Shown here: positions 7,216 to 15,554 of the stretch, piece after piece
Layout of the letters: every line of letters begins with the position of its first letter
How positions within the stretch are numbered: the first letter of the stretch is position 1
Origin: Streptomyces silvae
GTDB taxonomy: Bacteria; Actinomycetota; Actinomycetes; Streptomycetales; Streptomycetaceae
Direction: 5' to 3'
Assembly: GCF_016745505.1 (NCBI RefSeq)
Contig: NZ_JAERUC010000173.1
Span: 1 to 52,975, forward strand
Length of the DNA stretch: 52,975 bases
Notes under the pieces: model-generated
Told to the model about the DNA's origin: nothing
The model's input: the letters and a program-made list of their open reading frames with translations, nothing else
Database searches by the model: none
Translations under genes and position numbers: made by a program

Positions 7216-8373
7216 TCAGTGGATCGGGTCGAGGAGGGGGCCGAAGGCGGCGGGCAGTCTCTTCCACGCCTCGCGGCCGGCCCCGTACTCGGCGTCGGTG
7301 AGCAGGCAGGACTCCAGCAGCGCGGTGAGGCCCTCGCGGTCCAGGCCGGGGGAGACGAACACCAGGTGCTGGCAGCGGTCACCGGTCTCGGGGTGCCAGT
7401 CGAGCGCGGCGGCGGCGCGGCGGAACGCGGGCACCAGGTCCCAGGCGGCATCCGGCAGGGACGCCAGCCAGGGGCCGCTGTTCTCGACGCAGAGGGCGCC
7501 GCCCGCCGCGTCCCAGGACAGCAGGGTGTCGGGCCGGTCCGCGAGCCAGAAGCGGCCGCGGCTGCGGGCGGCCGCGCAGCTCAGGTCCTCCAGCGCCTCG
7601 AAAAGGCGCTCGGGGTGGAACGGGCGGTGCGCGTGCCACACCAGGGTGCTGACACCGGCCTCCTCCGCCTCCTGGGGAAGGAGGGCGCACGCCGGGTGCT
7701 GGGCCGCGGCCGCCGCCTCCACGTCGAAGCCGGCGAGAGCGAGCTTCACCAGGGCGTCCGACGCCGCCGGGACCTGTGGCGCCGTCGGATGCAACTGCCC
7801 GACGAGCGCCCGGTCCTGGGCATCCGCGTCATCGCTGTCGACGAGAGCGATGACGGACGCGTACTCCAACTGCCGGGCCCAGGTGTCGCCCACCGTGCGC
7901 TGATCGGTCGGCGCCGCAGCCAGACCCGCCTCGGCCAGATCGTCGCCGTCGGCCAGGCAGGGCAGGGCGAGAGCCGGGTCCACCGCGGTGATCACGCCGG
8001 TCACCTCGGCCCACTCCCGCCCGTGCGCGGCGATGACCTCCGCCATCGTCCTCGGCTCGACGGAGTCCCAGAGTTCGACCACGGCCAGCCCGGTGAGCCC
8101 GCCGGCGGCCAGCCGCTCCAGCTCGGGGAGCAGGTCCTCCCTCAGCGCGCAGCAGGCGCAGTAGTTGACGAGAGGCGCCTCACCCTGCGACAGCTCACCG
8201 GAGGCGTCACGCACCGTCCGGTGGACCGATCCGTTCCCCGCACCGGTCAGGTCGTGGTGCAGTGCGACGCTGCGCGGTACCCGGCGAAGCAGCTCGTCCA
8301 CCACCTCGCGCCGGGCGTCGGAGTGCAGCCCGCCGACGAGGGCCACGGGCAGCCTTCGGTCATCGCTCGTCAC
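7216..8373 (-). CDS. CobW/YciC-like G3E-family protein with a degenerate P-loop
   Basis: 385 aa from GTG at 8373, which overlaps the rpmE stop as GTGA. CobW/YciC proteins are GTP-dependent metallochaperones that bind zinc through a CxCC motif; here it is intact as C72-A-C74-C75 in NYCACCALREDLL, and a CobW C-terminal domain follows (TLVWHAHRPFHPERLFEAL ... RGRFWLADRP). The Walker A position, normally GxxGxGKTT, reads GGLHSDARREVV, with no Gly-Lys-Thr. GTP binding in the canonical way is therefore doubtful. Its place inside the zinc-free ribosomal operon supports a role in coping with low zinc. Confidence 0.85.
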   Translation of the reverse strand: MTSDDRRLPVALVGGLHSDARREVVDELLRRVPRSVALHHDLTGAGNGSVHRTVRDASGELSQGEAPLVNYCACCALREDLLPELERLAAGGLTGLAVVELWDSVEPRTMAEVIAAHGREWAEVTGVITAVDPALALPCLADGDDLAEAGLAAAPTDQRTVGDTWARQLEYASVIALVDSDDADAQDRALVGQLHPTAPQVPAASDALVKLALAGFDVEAAAAAQHPACALLPQEAEEAGVSTLVWHAHRPFHPERLFEALEDLSCAAARSRGRFWLADRPDTLLSWDAAGGALCVENSGPWLASLPDAAWDLVPAFRRAAAALDWHPETGDRCQHLVFVSPGLDREGLTALLESCLLTDAEYGAGREAWKRLPAAFGPLLDPIH

Positions 8374-8624
8374 CGGTCCTCCCGGCGGCCGTACCGGCGT
8401 TCGAACCGCTCCACCCGTCCTGCCGTGTCGAGGACACGCGCGGTGCCGGTGTAGTAGGGGTGGCTCGCCGAGGAGATCTCGACGTCCACCACCGGGTAGG
8501 TGTGGCCGTCCTCCCACTCGACGGTGCGCTCGCTGGTCAGGGTGGAGCGGGTGAGGAAGGCATAGTCGGCCGCGTTGTCGCGGAACACGACGGGGCCGTA
8601 CGCGGGGTGGATGCCCGGCTTCAT
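8370..8624 (-). CDS. rpmE2: 50S ribosomal protein L31 type B (zinc-free)
   Basis: 84 aa, MKPGIHPAYGPVVFRDNAAD..., with the type-B L31 blocks FLTRSTLTSERTVEWEDG, YPVVDVEISSASHPYYTG and GRVERFERRYGR. The CxxC zinc ligands of type-A L31 are missing, so it can replace the zinc form and free bound zinc. AAGGA lies 8 nt upstream of the ATG. The next gene starts inside its stop codon, which indicates translational coupling to the CobW-like protein. Confidence 0.93.
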   Translation of the reverse strand: MKPGIHPAYGPVVFRDNAADYAFLTRSTLTSERTVEWEDGHTYPVVDVEISSASHPYYTGTARVLDTAGRVERFERRYGRREDR

Positions 8625-8667
8625 GGTGGGGTCCTTCGGATCGGGGTGGCGTGGTCGGGGTGCGCGG

Positions 8668-8832
8668 TCAGCGGTCTTCGCGGAAGTCGACATGCCGGCG
8701 TACGAGCGGGTCGAACTTGCGCAGCACCAGGCGGTCGGGGTCGTTCCGCCGGTTCTTGCGGGTGACGTAGGTGTAGCCCGTTCCCGCGGTGGAGCGGAGC
8801 TTGATGATCGGGCGTAGTTCGTTGCGAGCCAT
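8668..8832 (-). CDS. rpmG: 50S ribosomal protein L33, zinc-free paralogue
   Basis: 54 aa, MARNELRPIIKLRSTAGTGY..., with the L33 core YVTRKNRRNDPDRLVLRKFDP and none of the four zinc-binding cysteines. No Shine-Dalgarno sequence precedes the ATG. A TTGAAA-N16-TATAGT promoter ends 6 nt before the ATG, so the mRNA probably starts at the A of the start codon (leaderless). It is the first gene of the minus arm of the zinc-starvation locus. Confidence 0.93.
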   Translation of the reverse strand: MARNELRPIIKLRSTAGTGYTYVTRKNRRNDPDRLVLRKFDPLVRRHVDFREDR

Positions 8833-8838
8833 GGCGCT

Positions 8839-8866
8839 ACTATATGGCAATGGTTTCCATTTTCAA
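8839..8866 (-). promoter_or_regulatory. rpmG promoter (leaderless)
   Basis: On the minus strand, -35 TTGAAA (8866-8861) and -10 TATAGT (8844-8839) are separated by 16 nt. The predicted start of transcription, 6-7 nt after the -10 box, falls on the ATG of rpmG at 8832. The Zur-type palindrome occupies nearly the whole spacer, so repressor binding would directly block RNA polymerase. Confidence 0.7.
8845..8865. promoter_or_regulatory. Zur-type zinc operator between divergent ribosomal-protein arms
   Basis: A 21-bp imperfect palindrome: TGgcAATGG-TTT-CCATTttCA (half-sites TGnnAATGG and CCATTnnCA). It fits the AT-rich Zur boxes of actinobacteria (TGAAAAT...ATTTTCA type). It is the only such site between L33 (minus) and L28 (plus), so it probably controls both arms. 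With zinc bound, Zur would repress; under zinc starvation both arms turn on. Confidence 0.8.
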
Positions 8867-8904
8867 TACGGAGGCCTACGTCCACCCGAGAGGCAGGTAG
8901 TCCC

Positions 8905-9141
8905 ATGTCCGCCCACTGCCAACTGACCGGCTCCCGGCCGGGATTCGGCAACACCATCTCCCATTCGCACCGGCGCACCTCGCGCCGGTTCGACCCGAAT
9001 GTCCAGCGCAAGCGCTACTGGCTGCCGAGCGAGGGCCGTCATGTGCGGCTGACGCTCAGCGCGAAGGCGATCAAGACGATCGACAGCATCGGCATCGAGG
9101 CCGCGGTGGCCCGCATCAGGGCGCGAGGGGTGAAGGTCTGA
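8905..9141 (+). CDS. rpmB: 50S ribosomal protein L28, zinc-free paralogue
   Basis: 78 aa, MSAHCQLTGSRPGFGNTISH..., with L28 motifs SHRRTSRRFDPNVQRKRYWLPSEGR and VRLTLSAKAIKTIDSIG. Only one cysteine (C5) remains, so the CxxC pairs of the zinc form are gone. An AGAGGCAGG sequence precedes the ATG. The stop overlaps the S14 start by one base (TGATG), indicating coupled translation. The operator at 8845-8865 lies 39 nt upstream. Confidence 0.92.
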   Translation: MSAHCQLTGSRPGFGNTISHSHRRTSRRFDPNVQRKRYWLPSEGRHVRLTLSAKAIKTIDSIGIEAAVARIRARGVKV

Positions 9142-9446
9142 TGGCGAAGAAGAGCAAGATCGCGCAGAACGAGAAGCGCAAGGCGATCGTCGAGCGCTAC
9201 GCGGCCCGACGTGCCGAGCTGAAGGAGATCATTCGCGTCTCGGGGCCGCAGGACCCGGCCCGCCGGGCGGCCGTCGAGGAACTGCGGCGCCAGCCGCGCG
9301 ACGCCAGCGCCACACGCGTGCGCAACAGGGACAGCGTGGACGGGCGCCCCCGGGGGCACCTGCGGAAGTTCGGGCTGTCCCGCGTACGGATGAGGGAGCA
9401 GGCCCACGCCGGCTTCCTCCCGGGGGTGACCAAGTCGTCCTGGTGA
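9141..9446 (+). CDS. rpsN: 30S ribosomal protein S14, zinc-free paralogue
   Basis: 101 aa (MAKKSKIAQNEKRKAIVERY...), the long S14 form that has no CxxC zinc finger. The C-terminus RVRNRDSVDGRPRGHLRKFG is the universal S14 signature (RCxxTGRPRG in most species; here the Cys is replaced). It is the second gene of the plus arm, coupled to L28. It would substitute for the zinc-containing short S14 under zinc limitation. Confidence 0.94.
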   Translation: MAKKSKIAQNEKRKAIVERYAARRAELKEIIRVSGPQDPARRAAVEELRRQPRDASATRVRNRDSVDGRPRGHLRKFGLSRVRMREQAHAGFLPGVTKSSW

Positions 9447-9548
9447 CCCCCGTCCCCTGAGCCGGGGCGGGCGGCTGCGCGCCTCCCGAAACGCCTGCTG
9501 CCCGCCCCCAACGGGGCTCCGGCCGTCGGGACTTGATGGACTGGGCGC

Positions 9549-10232
9549 ATGAAGATGATGTCGCCCCGTGTCCGTGTCCTGCGCGCCCTGGAGCGGTTCA
9601 ACGCCGCCTACCCGTGGGACCACAACGCCCACTACCACCGCTGGATCCTCCGGCAGCTGCCCGGACGCTTCGGCGGCGCCCTGGACGTCGGGTCCGGCAG
9701 CGGTGACCTCGCGAGGCTCCTGGCGGGACGCGCCGCAGCCGTCACGGCGGTCGATGCCGATCCGGTGATCACTGCCCGCGCCCAGGAGTTGACGCCCGCC
9801 GCCCTGCCCGTGACCTTCACCGTGGCGGAGGTGCCGGACGGGCTTCCCGACGGTTCGTACGACGTCATCACCTGCGTCGCCACGATCCACCATCTGTCCT
9901 TCACCCAGGCGCTCGTCCGCTTCCGCCGCCATCTGGCGCCGGGTGGAACCCTGGTGGTCCTCGGTCTGTTCCGCGCCCGGACCCCGGTGGACCATCTGCT
10001 CGGTGCCCTTGCCGTTCCGGCCAACGCGGCCATCGGCTGGCTGAGGAACAAGGGACGCCCCGCGCCCCGGCCCGCCTCGATGACGGCCCGTACCCGCCCC
10101 GCCGGCATGACCTTCCACGAGATCGTCAGGGAGGCCGGGGAGGTGCTTCCCGGCGTGCGGCTGCGGCGACGGCTGTTCTGGCGCTACTCGCTCGTGTGGC
10201 AGCAACCCCGCCCGGACCGGGCGTCGTTGTGA
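9549..10232 (+). CDS. Class I SAM-dependent methyltransferase
   Basis: 227 aa. The SAM-binding motif I is LDVGSGSGDLARLLA (about residues 42-56), followed by the acidic end of strand beta2 (VTAVDADP) and motif IV-like YDVITCVATIHHL. These mark the Rossmann-like methyltransferase type 11/12/25 fold. The C-terminus is basic and has a hydrophobic stretch (LLGALAVPANAAIGWL), as in some small-molecule methyltransferases. The acceptor is unknown. It stands alone between the S14 gene and the GH87 gene. Confidence 0.85.
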   Translation: MKMMSPRVRVLRALERFNAAYPWDHNAHYHRWILRQLPGRFGGALDVGSGSGDLARLLAGRAAAVTAVDADPVITARAQELTPAALPVTFTVAEVPDGLPDGSYDVITCVATIHHLSFTQALVRFRRHLAPGGTLVVLGLFRARTPVDHLLGALAVPANAAIGWLRNKGRPAPRPASMTARTRPAGMTFHEIVREAGEVLPGVRLRRRLFWRYSLVWQQPRPDRASL

Positions 10233-10498
10233 GGACCGTTGACAAATGTGCGGGCTGCTAGAAACCTGTGACCTCGGCACCGCAAAATATTGACTGGATC
10301 ACTCAAAAAGTCAGTGCAATGCGCGCGAGTTCCCGGCAGGTGGTCTGCTCCCTCTCCTGCCGGCGTCCCTGATCGCCCCGTCGGTGTACCGGCAGCCCGC
10401 ACCCGCCGTCGTCGACCGCCCGGTGCCGTACGCATCGCGCGGCCGGCGCGCGTCGACGTGTCCTCCCGGTCCCGCAGTCGCACGGAACTGAGGACAGC
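10233..10498 (+). promoter_or_regulatory. 266-nt upstream region of the secreted glucanase
   Basis: No gene is seen. The stretch around 10239-10320 is AT-rich for this genome. It contains a TTGACA at 10239-10244 with no well-spaced -10 partner, and TGACT (10291-10295) with AGTCA (10309-10313), an imperfect inverted repeat that could be an operator. The start codon of the next gene follows GAGGA by 5 nt. Confidence 0.35.
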
Positions 10499-13400
10499 AT
10501 GAGATGGAAGCAACTCGGACGGCGGTTCGTCGTCGGCGCGGTGGCAGCCGCCCTGATGACCGTCGGGCTCCTGCCGGGCACCGCCACCGCGGCCGGCCGG
10601 AGCCCCGACCTCGCCCTCGGTAAATCCGTGACGACCAGCGGGTCGCACGGCGCCTACCCCGCCTCCCACGTCACCGACGGCAGCCAGCAGACGTACTGGG
10701 AGAGCCCCGGCACCTTCCCGCAGTGGGTCAGGGTCGACCTGGGCGGTCTCTTCGACGTCGACCAGGTGGTGCTGAAACTGCCGGCCGCCTGGGAGGCGCG
10801 GACCCAGACGCTCGCCGTCCAGGGCAGCACGGACGGGAGCAGCTTCAGCACCCTGTCCGCCTCGGCCGCCCGGGTGTTCAGCCCGGCGTCCGGCAACACC
10901 GTCACCGTCGGCTTCGCCGCGCGGCAGGTGCGGTACATCCGGGTGCAGGTGACCGCCAACACCGGCTGGAACGCCGCACAGCTCTCCCAGGTCGAGGTCC
11001 ACGGCGACGAGGGCTCCGGTCCGAACCCCGCCGACGGCTCCAACCTCGCACTGAACAAGCCGATCGAGGCGTCGTCGTCCACCCAGACGTATGTGGCGGC
11101 CCACGCCAACGACGACCAGCTCGGCACGTACTGGGAGGCCGGCGGCCACCCCTCGACGCTGACCGTGAAGCTCGGCGCCGACGCCGACATCGAGGCCGTC
11201 GTCGTCAAGCTCAACCCGGACCAGGCGTGGGCCACCCGCACCCAGAGCATCGAGGTGCTCGGCCGTGCGCAGAACGCCAGCGGCTTCACCTCGCTGAAGG
11301 CAAGGGCCGACCACGTCTTCGACCCCTCGGGGAACCGGAACACGGTGACCATCCCCGTCAGCGGCCGGTACGCGGACATCCAGCTCAAGTTCTTCGCCAA
11401 CACCGGTGCTCCCGGCGCCCAGGTCGCCGAGTTCCAGGTCGTCGGCACCGCCGCTCCCAACCCCGACCTGACCGTCTCCGACCTGACCTGGTCACCCGCC
11501 TCGCCGACCGCGACGGACGACGTCGCCGTGCGCGCGACCGTACGCAACACGGGCACGGCGGCCGCCGCCGCGACCGTCGTCGAGGTCAGCCTGGAAGGCA
11601 CCGTCGCCGGGAGCGCACCCGTGAGCGGGCTCGCCGCCGGGGCCTCGGCCACCGTGGCGGTCGACGTCGGCAAGCGGCCGATGGGCACGTACAGCGTCAC
11701 CGCGGTCGTCGATCCCACCGACACGATCGCCGAGCAGGACAACACCAACAACAGCCGCACCGCCGCCACGAAGCTCATCGTCGGCCAGAGCCCCGGACCC
11801 GACCTGGAGGTGCTCGGCATCACCTCCAGCCCGTCGAACCCCGCCGTGGGCGCCGCCGTCACCTTCACCGTCTCCGTGCACAACCGCGGTACCACCGCGG
11901 TGAGTTCCCCGACGGTCACCCGCCTCCTGGTGGAGGGCACCACGCTGAACGGCACGACGGGCGCGGTCCCCGCAGGAGGGACCGTCACCGTACCCATCAG
12001 CGGGAGCTGGACCGCGAGGAGCGGCGGAGCCAACCTGACCGCCACCGCGGACGCCACCGGTGTGGTCGCCGAGACCGACGAGAACAACAACGTCTTCTCC
12101 CGCGCCCTCGTGGTCGGCCGCGGCGCCGCCGTCCCGTACACCGAGTACGAGGCCGAACAGGGCACGTACAAGGGCACGTTGCTGAAGTCCGACAAGGAGC
12201 GCACCTTCGGGCACACCAACTTCGCCACGGAGTCCTCGGGCCGTGAGTCCGTCCGGCTGAACACCACCGGTGAGTACGTCGAGATCACATCGACCGTGCC
12301 CTCGAACTCGATCGTCGTCCGCAACTCCATCCCCGACGCCCCGGGCGGCGGTGGTACGGAGGCCACCATCAGCCTGTACGCCGACGGCACCTTCGCCCGG
12401 AAGCTGACGCTCTCCTCCAAGCACAGCTGGCTGTACGGCGACACGGACAGCCCGGAGGGCCTGACCAACCAGCCGCAGGCGGACGCCCGCAGGCTGTTCG
12501 ACGAGTCCAACGCCCTGCTCGACCGGACCTACCCCGCCGGGACCACGTTCCGCCTGCAGCGCGACGCGGGCGACTCGGCGTCCTTCTACATCATCGACCT
12601 CGTCGACCTGGAGCAGGTGGCGCCCGCGGCGGCCCAGCCGGCCGGATGCACCTCGATCACCGCCTACGGCGCCGTGCCGAACGACGGGATCGACGACACG
12701 GACGCCATCCAGCGCGCGGTGACCGCCGATCAGAACGGTGACATCGGCTGCGTATGGATCCCGCCGGGGCAGTGGCGGCAGGAGCAGAAGATCCTGACCG
12801 ACGACCCGCTGGACCGGGGCCAGTTCAACCAGGTCGGCATCCGGGACGTCACCATCCGCGGCGCGGGCATGTGGCACTCCCAGCTCTACACCCTCACCCA
12901 GCCGCAGGACGCGGGCGGCATCAACCACCCGCACGAGGGGAACTTCGGCTTCGACATCGACGACAACACCAAGATCTCCGACATCGCGATCTTCGGCTCC
13001 GGCACCATCCGCGGAGGCGACGGCAACGCCGAGGGCGGCGTCGGCCTGAACGGGCGCTTCGGTGAGGACACCAAGATCACCAACGTGTGGCTGGAGCACG
13101 CGAACGTGGGGGCCTGGGTCGGCCGTGACTACGACAACATCCCGGACCTCTGGGGGCCCGGCGACGGCGTCGAGTTCACGGGCATGCGGATACGCAACAC
13201 CTACGCGGACGGCATCAACTTCGCCAACGGCACACGGAATTCGACGGTGTTCAACTCCTCCTTCAGGACCACGGGCGACGACTCGCTGGCCGTGTGGTCG
13301 AGCAAGTACGTGAAGAACCCCTCGGTGGACGTCGGCCATGACAACCACTTCCGCAACAACACGATCCAGCTGCCGTGGAGGGCCAACGGCATCGCGGTCT

Positions 13401-13888
13401 ACGGCGGATACGGCAACACGATCGAGAACAACGTCATCTCCGACACCATGAACTACCCCGGCATCATGCTGGCGACGGACCACGACCCGCTGCCCTTCTC
13501 CGGGCAGACGCTGATCGCCGGCAACACGCTGCACCGCACGGGCGGGGCGTTCTGGGGGGAGGCCCAGGAGTTCGGGGCGATCACACTGTTCGCCGCCGGG
13601 CAGGACATCCCGGGTGTCACGATCCGCGACACCGACATCCATGACTCGACGTACGACGGCATCCAGTTCAAGTCCGGGGGCGGGTCCGTGCCCGGGGCGA
13701 AGATCTCGAACGTGCGCATCGACAACTCCGTCAACGGGGCGGGGATCCTGGCCCACGGAGGCGCCCGGGGCAGCGCGACGCTGACCGATGTGACCATCAC
13801 GGGCTCGGCCGACGGCGACGTCGTGATCGAACCCGGGTCGCAGTTCGTCATCAACGGCAGCGCGGGAGCGGCGTCCGCCCGGAAGTAG
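10499..13888 (+). CDS. Secreted GH87-type alpha-1,3-glucanase (mycodextranase) with discoidin, CARDB and CBM domains
   Basis: 1129 aa. Signal peptide at about 1-32 (MRWKQLGRRFVV..., ends ATAA). Two F5/8-type (discoidin) domains follow (about 35-175 and 180-320), then two CARDB Ig-like domains (about 325-425 and 435-540), a CBM35/CBM6-like module starting YTEYEAEQGTY (about 550-710), and a right-handed beta-helix domain (about 720-1120). The helix keeps the GH87-type acids: D904 in TYADGIN, and D927 and D928 in TTGDDSLAVW, spaced as in characterised alpha-1,3-glucanases. It should degrade alpha-1,3-glucan of fungal walls or dental-type polysaccharides outside the cell. A pectate-lyase-like activity is a less likely alternative. 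Confidence 0.82.
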   Translation: MRWKQLGRRFVVGAVAAALMTVGLLPGTATAAGRSPDLALGKSVTTSGSHGAYPASHVTDGSQQTYWESPGTFPQWVRVDLGGLFDVDQVVLKLPAAWEARTQTLAVQGSTDGSSFSTLSASAARVFSPASGNTVTVGFAARQVRYIRVQVTANTGWNAAQLSQVEVHGDEGSGPNPADGSNLALNKPIEASSSTQTYVAAHANDDQLGTYWEAGGHPSTLTVKLGADADIEAVVVKLNPDQAWATRTQSIEVLGRAQNASGFTSLKARADHVFDPSGNRNTVTIPVSGRYADIQLKFFANTGAPGAQVAEFQVVGTAAPNPDLTVSDLTWSPASPTATDDVAVRATVRNTGTAAAAATVVEVSLEGTVAGSAPVSGLAAGASATVAVDVGKRPMGTYSVTAVVDPTDTIAEQDNTNNSRTAATKLIVGQSPGPDLEVLGITSSPSNPAVGAAVTFTVSVHNRGTTAVSSPTVTRLLVEGTTLNGTTGAVPAGGTVTVPISGSWTARSGGANLTATADATGVVAETDENNNVFSRALVVGRGAAVPYTEYEAEQGTYKGTLLKSDKERTFGHTNFATESSGRESVRLNTTGEYVEITSTVPSNSIVVRNSIPDAPGGGGTEATISLYADGTFARKLTLSSKHSWLYGDTDSPEGLTNQPQADARRLFDESNALLDRTYPAGTTFRLQRDAGDSASFYIIDLVDLEQVAPAAAQPAGCTSITAYGAVPNDGIDDTDAIQRAVTADQNGDIGCVWIPPGQWRQEQKILTDDPLDRGQFNQVGIRDVTIRGAGMWHSQLYTLTQPQDAGGINHPHEGNFGFDIDDNTKISDIAIFGSGTIRGGDGNAEGGVGLNGRFGEDTKITNVWLEHANVGAWVGRDYDNIPDLWGPGDGVEFTGMRIRNTYADGINFANGTRNSTVFNSSFRTTGDDSLAVWSSKYVKNPSVDVGHDNHFRNNTIQLPWRANGIAVYGGYGNTIENNVISDTMNYPGIMLATDHDPLPFSGQTLIAGNTLHRTGGAFWGEAQEFGAITLFAAGQDIPGVTIRDTDIHDSTYDGIQFKSGGGSVPGAKISNVRIDNSVNGAGILAHGGARGSATLTDVTITGSADGDVVIEPGSQFVINGSAGAASARK

Positions 13889-13911
13889 ATCCGGCCGGAC
13901 CGCGCACACAG

Positions 13912-13948
13912 CCCCCGGCCGGCTCGCCATGCGCGAGCCGGCCGGGGG
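13912..13948. terminator. Strong bidirectional terminator
   Basis: A perfect 15-bp inverted repeat, CCCCCGGCCGGCTCG and its complement, with the 7-nt loop CCATGCG. It is located 24 nt after the glucanase stop (plus) and before the HxlR stop (minus). Confidence 0.85.
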
Positions 13949-14003
13949 AGCGGCGTCCGTGGGCGGGTCCCGACGGGCCGCGCCCGACCGGCCGGACGAC
14001 CCC

Positions 14004-14375
14004 TCAACCGTGCGGAGTCTCCACCACGACGGCTCTTTCGGAGCCTTCGCGGCCCATGCGCTCGATTCCCCAGGCGCCCAGTGGTTCGAGCGCCTTGTTG
14101 AGCGTGTGCCCGTGCTCGGTCAGGGAGTACTCCACGCGGGGCGGCACCTCGGCGTAGACCTCCCGGTGCACGAGGCCGTCCGCCTCCATCTCACGCAGGT
14201 GCTGGGTGAGCATCTTCTCGCTCACGCCCGGCAGTCCACGGCGGAGTTCGGAGAACCGGCGTACGCCATGGGCGTCGAGCTCCCAGAGGATCAGTCCCTT
14301 CCACTTGCCGCTCACCACGTCGAACGCGGCGTCGATGCCGCAGATGTAGGGCCCGCGTCTGGGTACCTCGGCCAT
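14004..14375 (-). CDS. HxlR family transcriptional regulator
   Basis: 123 aa. The MarR-like winged helix is clear: FDVVSGKWKGLILWEL, RRFSELRRGLPGVSEKMLTQHLREMEADGLV and the wing PPRVEYSLTEHG. C12, in the YICGIDAAF context, is the cysteine that serves as a redox or electrophile sensor in several HxlR proteins. The gene is divergent from the reductase at 14463, with an inverted repeat between them, so it most likely represses or activates that gene and itself. Confidence 0.92.
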   Translation of the reverse strand: MAEVPRRGPYICGIDAAFDVVSGKWKGLILWELDAHGVRRFSELRRGLPGVSEKMLTQHLREMEADGLVHREVYAEVPPRVEYSLTEHGHTLNKALEPLGAWGIERMGREGSERAVVVETPHG

Positions 14376-14402
14376 CGGTGGTTCGCTCCCTTACTAAAAG
14401 GT

Positions 14403-14429
14403 AAGTACCGCAGTAAATAGTGGGTACTT
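14403..14429. promoter_or_regulatory. Inverted repeat between hxlR and the reductase (candidate HxlR operator)
   Basis: AAGTACC (14403-14409) and GGTACTT (14423-14429) form a perfect 7-bp inverted repeat 13 nt apart, in an AT-rich gap. HxlR proteins bind GTAC-containing dyads of this kind. It overlaps the region where both divergent promoters must lie. Confidence 0.7.
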
Positions 14430-14462
14430 CCGAGAGTAGTGGCGCTCTCCGACGATGAAGGG

Positions 14463-15368
14463 GTGAACGAACAGACCCGTAACACCGAACAGGACGACGC
14501 TGTCACCGTGATCGGGCTCGGCCCGATGGGCCGGGCGATGACACGCACCCTCCTCGCCGCAGGCCACCCCGTCACCGTCTGGAACCGCACCGCCGCCCGC
14601 GCCGACGGCGTCGTCGCCGAGGGAGCGACGCGCGCGGCGACACCGCGCGAGGCCGTCGAGGCGAGCGGCCTCGTGATCCTCAGCCTCACGGACTACGGGG
14701 CGATGTACGACATCCTCGGCAGCGCCACCGGATCGCTGGCCGGCCGCACACTCGTCAACCTGAGCTCCGACACCCCCGACCGCACACGCGAGGCCGCCGC
14801 CTGGGCGGCGGGCCACGGGGCCGCCTTCCTCACCGGCGGGATCATGGCCCCGGCGCCGATGGTCGGCACGGAGGCGTCCTACGTCTACTACAGCGGCCCC
14901 GGCGACGTGATGGAGCGCCGTCGAGCGGTGCTGGCGCCGCTCGGGACGCCCAGGTACCTGGGCGAGGATCCGGGCCTCGCCCAGATGATGTACCAGGCCC
15001 AGCTCACGGTGTTCCTGACCACCCTCTCCGCGTTGATGCACGCCACGGCGATGCTGGGGACGGCCGGGATGAAGGCCGGCGAATCGCTCCCCGAGCTGCT
15101 CTCCACGGCCGACACGCTCAGCGGCATCCTGAGGGCCGGCGACGAGCGTCCCGGCGCCGCGCTCGACGCCGGCGAGCATCCCGGCGATCTCAGCACGGTC
15201 ACCATGATGGGCGCGACGGCCGACCACATCGTCGAGACCAGTGCCTCACTCGGACTCGATCCCGCGCTCCCGCTGGCCGTCCAGTCCCACTACCGGCACG
15301 CGATCGAGGACGGGCACGGCAACGACAACTGGACGCGCATCATCGACCGGATCCGGGCCCCACGCTGA
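14463..15368 (+). CDS. NAD(P)-dependent oxidoreductase of the 6-phosphogluconate/beta-hydroxyacid dehydrogenase superfamily
   Basis: 301 aa from GTG at 14463; another in-frame GTG is at 14439. The Rossmann motif GLGPMGRAMTRTLLAAGH and the VWNRT turn, where the Arg suggests NADP(H), identify the N-terminal 6PGDH domain. The C-terminal helical domain (HATAMLGTAGM ... ADHIVETSASLGLDPALP) resembles imine reductases. Regulation by the adjacent HxlR protein suggests detoxification or an inducible reduction. The substrate is unknown. Confidence 0.82.
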   Translation: MNEQTRNTEQDDAVTVIGLGPMGRAMTRTLLAAGHPVTVWNRTAARADGVVAEGATRAATPREAVEASGLVILSLTDYGAMYDILGSATGSLAGRTLVNLSSDTPDRTREAAAWAAGHGAAFLTGGIMAPAPMVGTEASYVYYSGPGDVMERRRAVLAPLGTPRYLGEDPGLAQMMYQAQLTVFLTTLSALMHATAMLGTAGMKAGESLPELLSTADTLSGILRAGDERPGAALDAGEHPGDLSTVTMMGATADHIVETSASLGLDPALPLAVQSHYRHAIEDGHGNDNWTRIIDRIRAPR

Positions 15369-15554
15369 GCGCACGCCGGTGCCGCCCTCCCCGATCCGGA
15401 GGAAGGCGCCTGTCCGCACTTGCATTCGGTTTCGATCGGCGGGAAAAATTGGGGCAAGGCGGACCGGTGGGACTCCTCGGAGTCGCCCCGGCCGGCCGGG
15501 CGGAAGGACCCGGTGTGCACGGGTCCTGCGGCACCGAGGTCGTGAGGTGATCCC

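Noticed and set aside
10291..10313. TGACT-N13-AGTCA repeat as a firm operator for the glucanase
   Set aside because: Arms are only 5 bp with a long spacer and there is no regulator gene nearby; kept only as a remark.
14463..15368. True 6-phosphogluconate dehydrogenase
   Set aside because: Length (301 aa) and the C-terminal domain fit the imine-reductase/beta-hydroxyacid group, and no pentose phosphate partner is adjacent.
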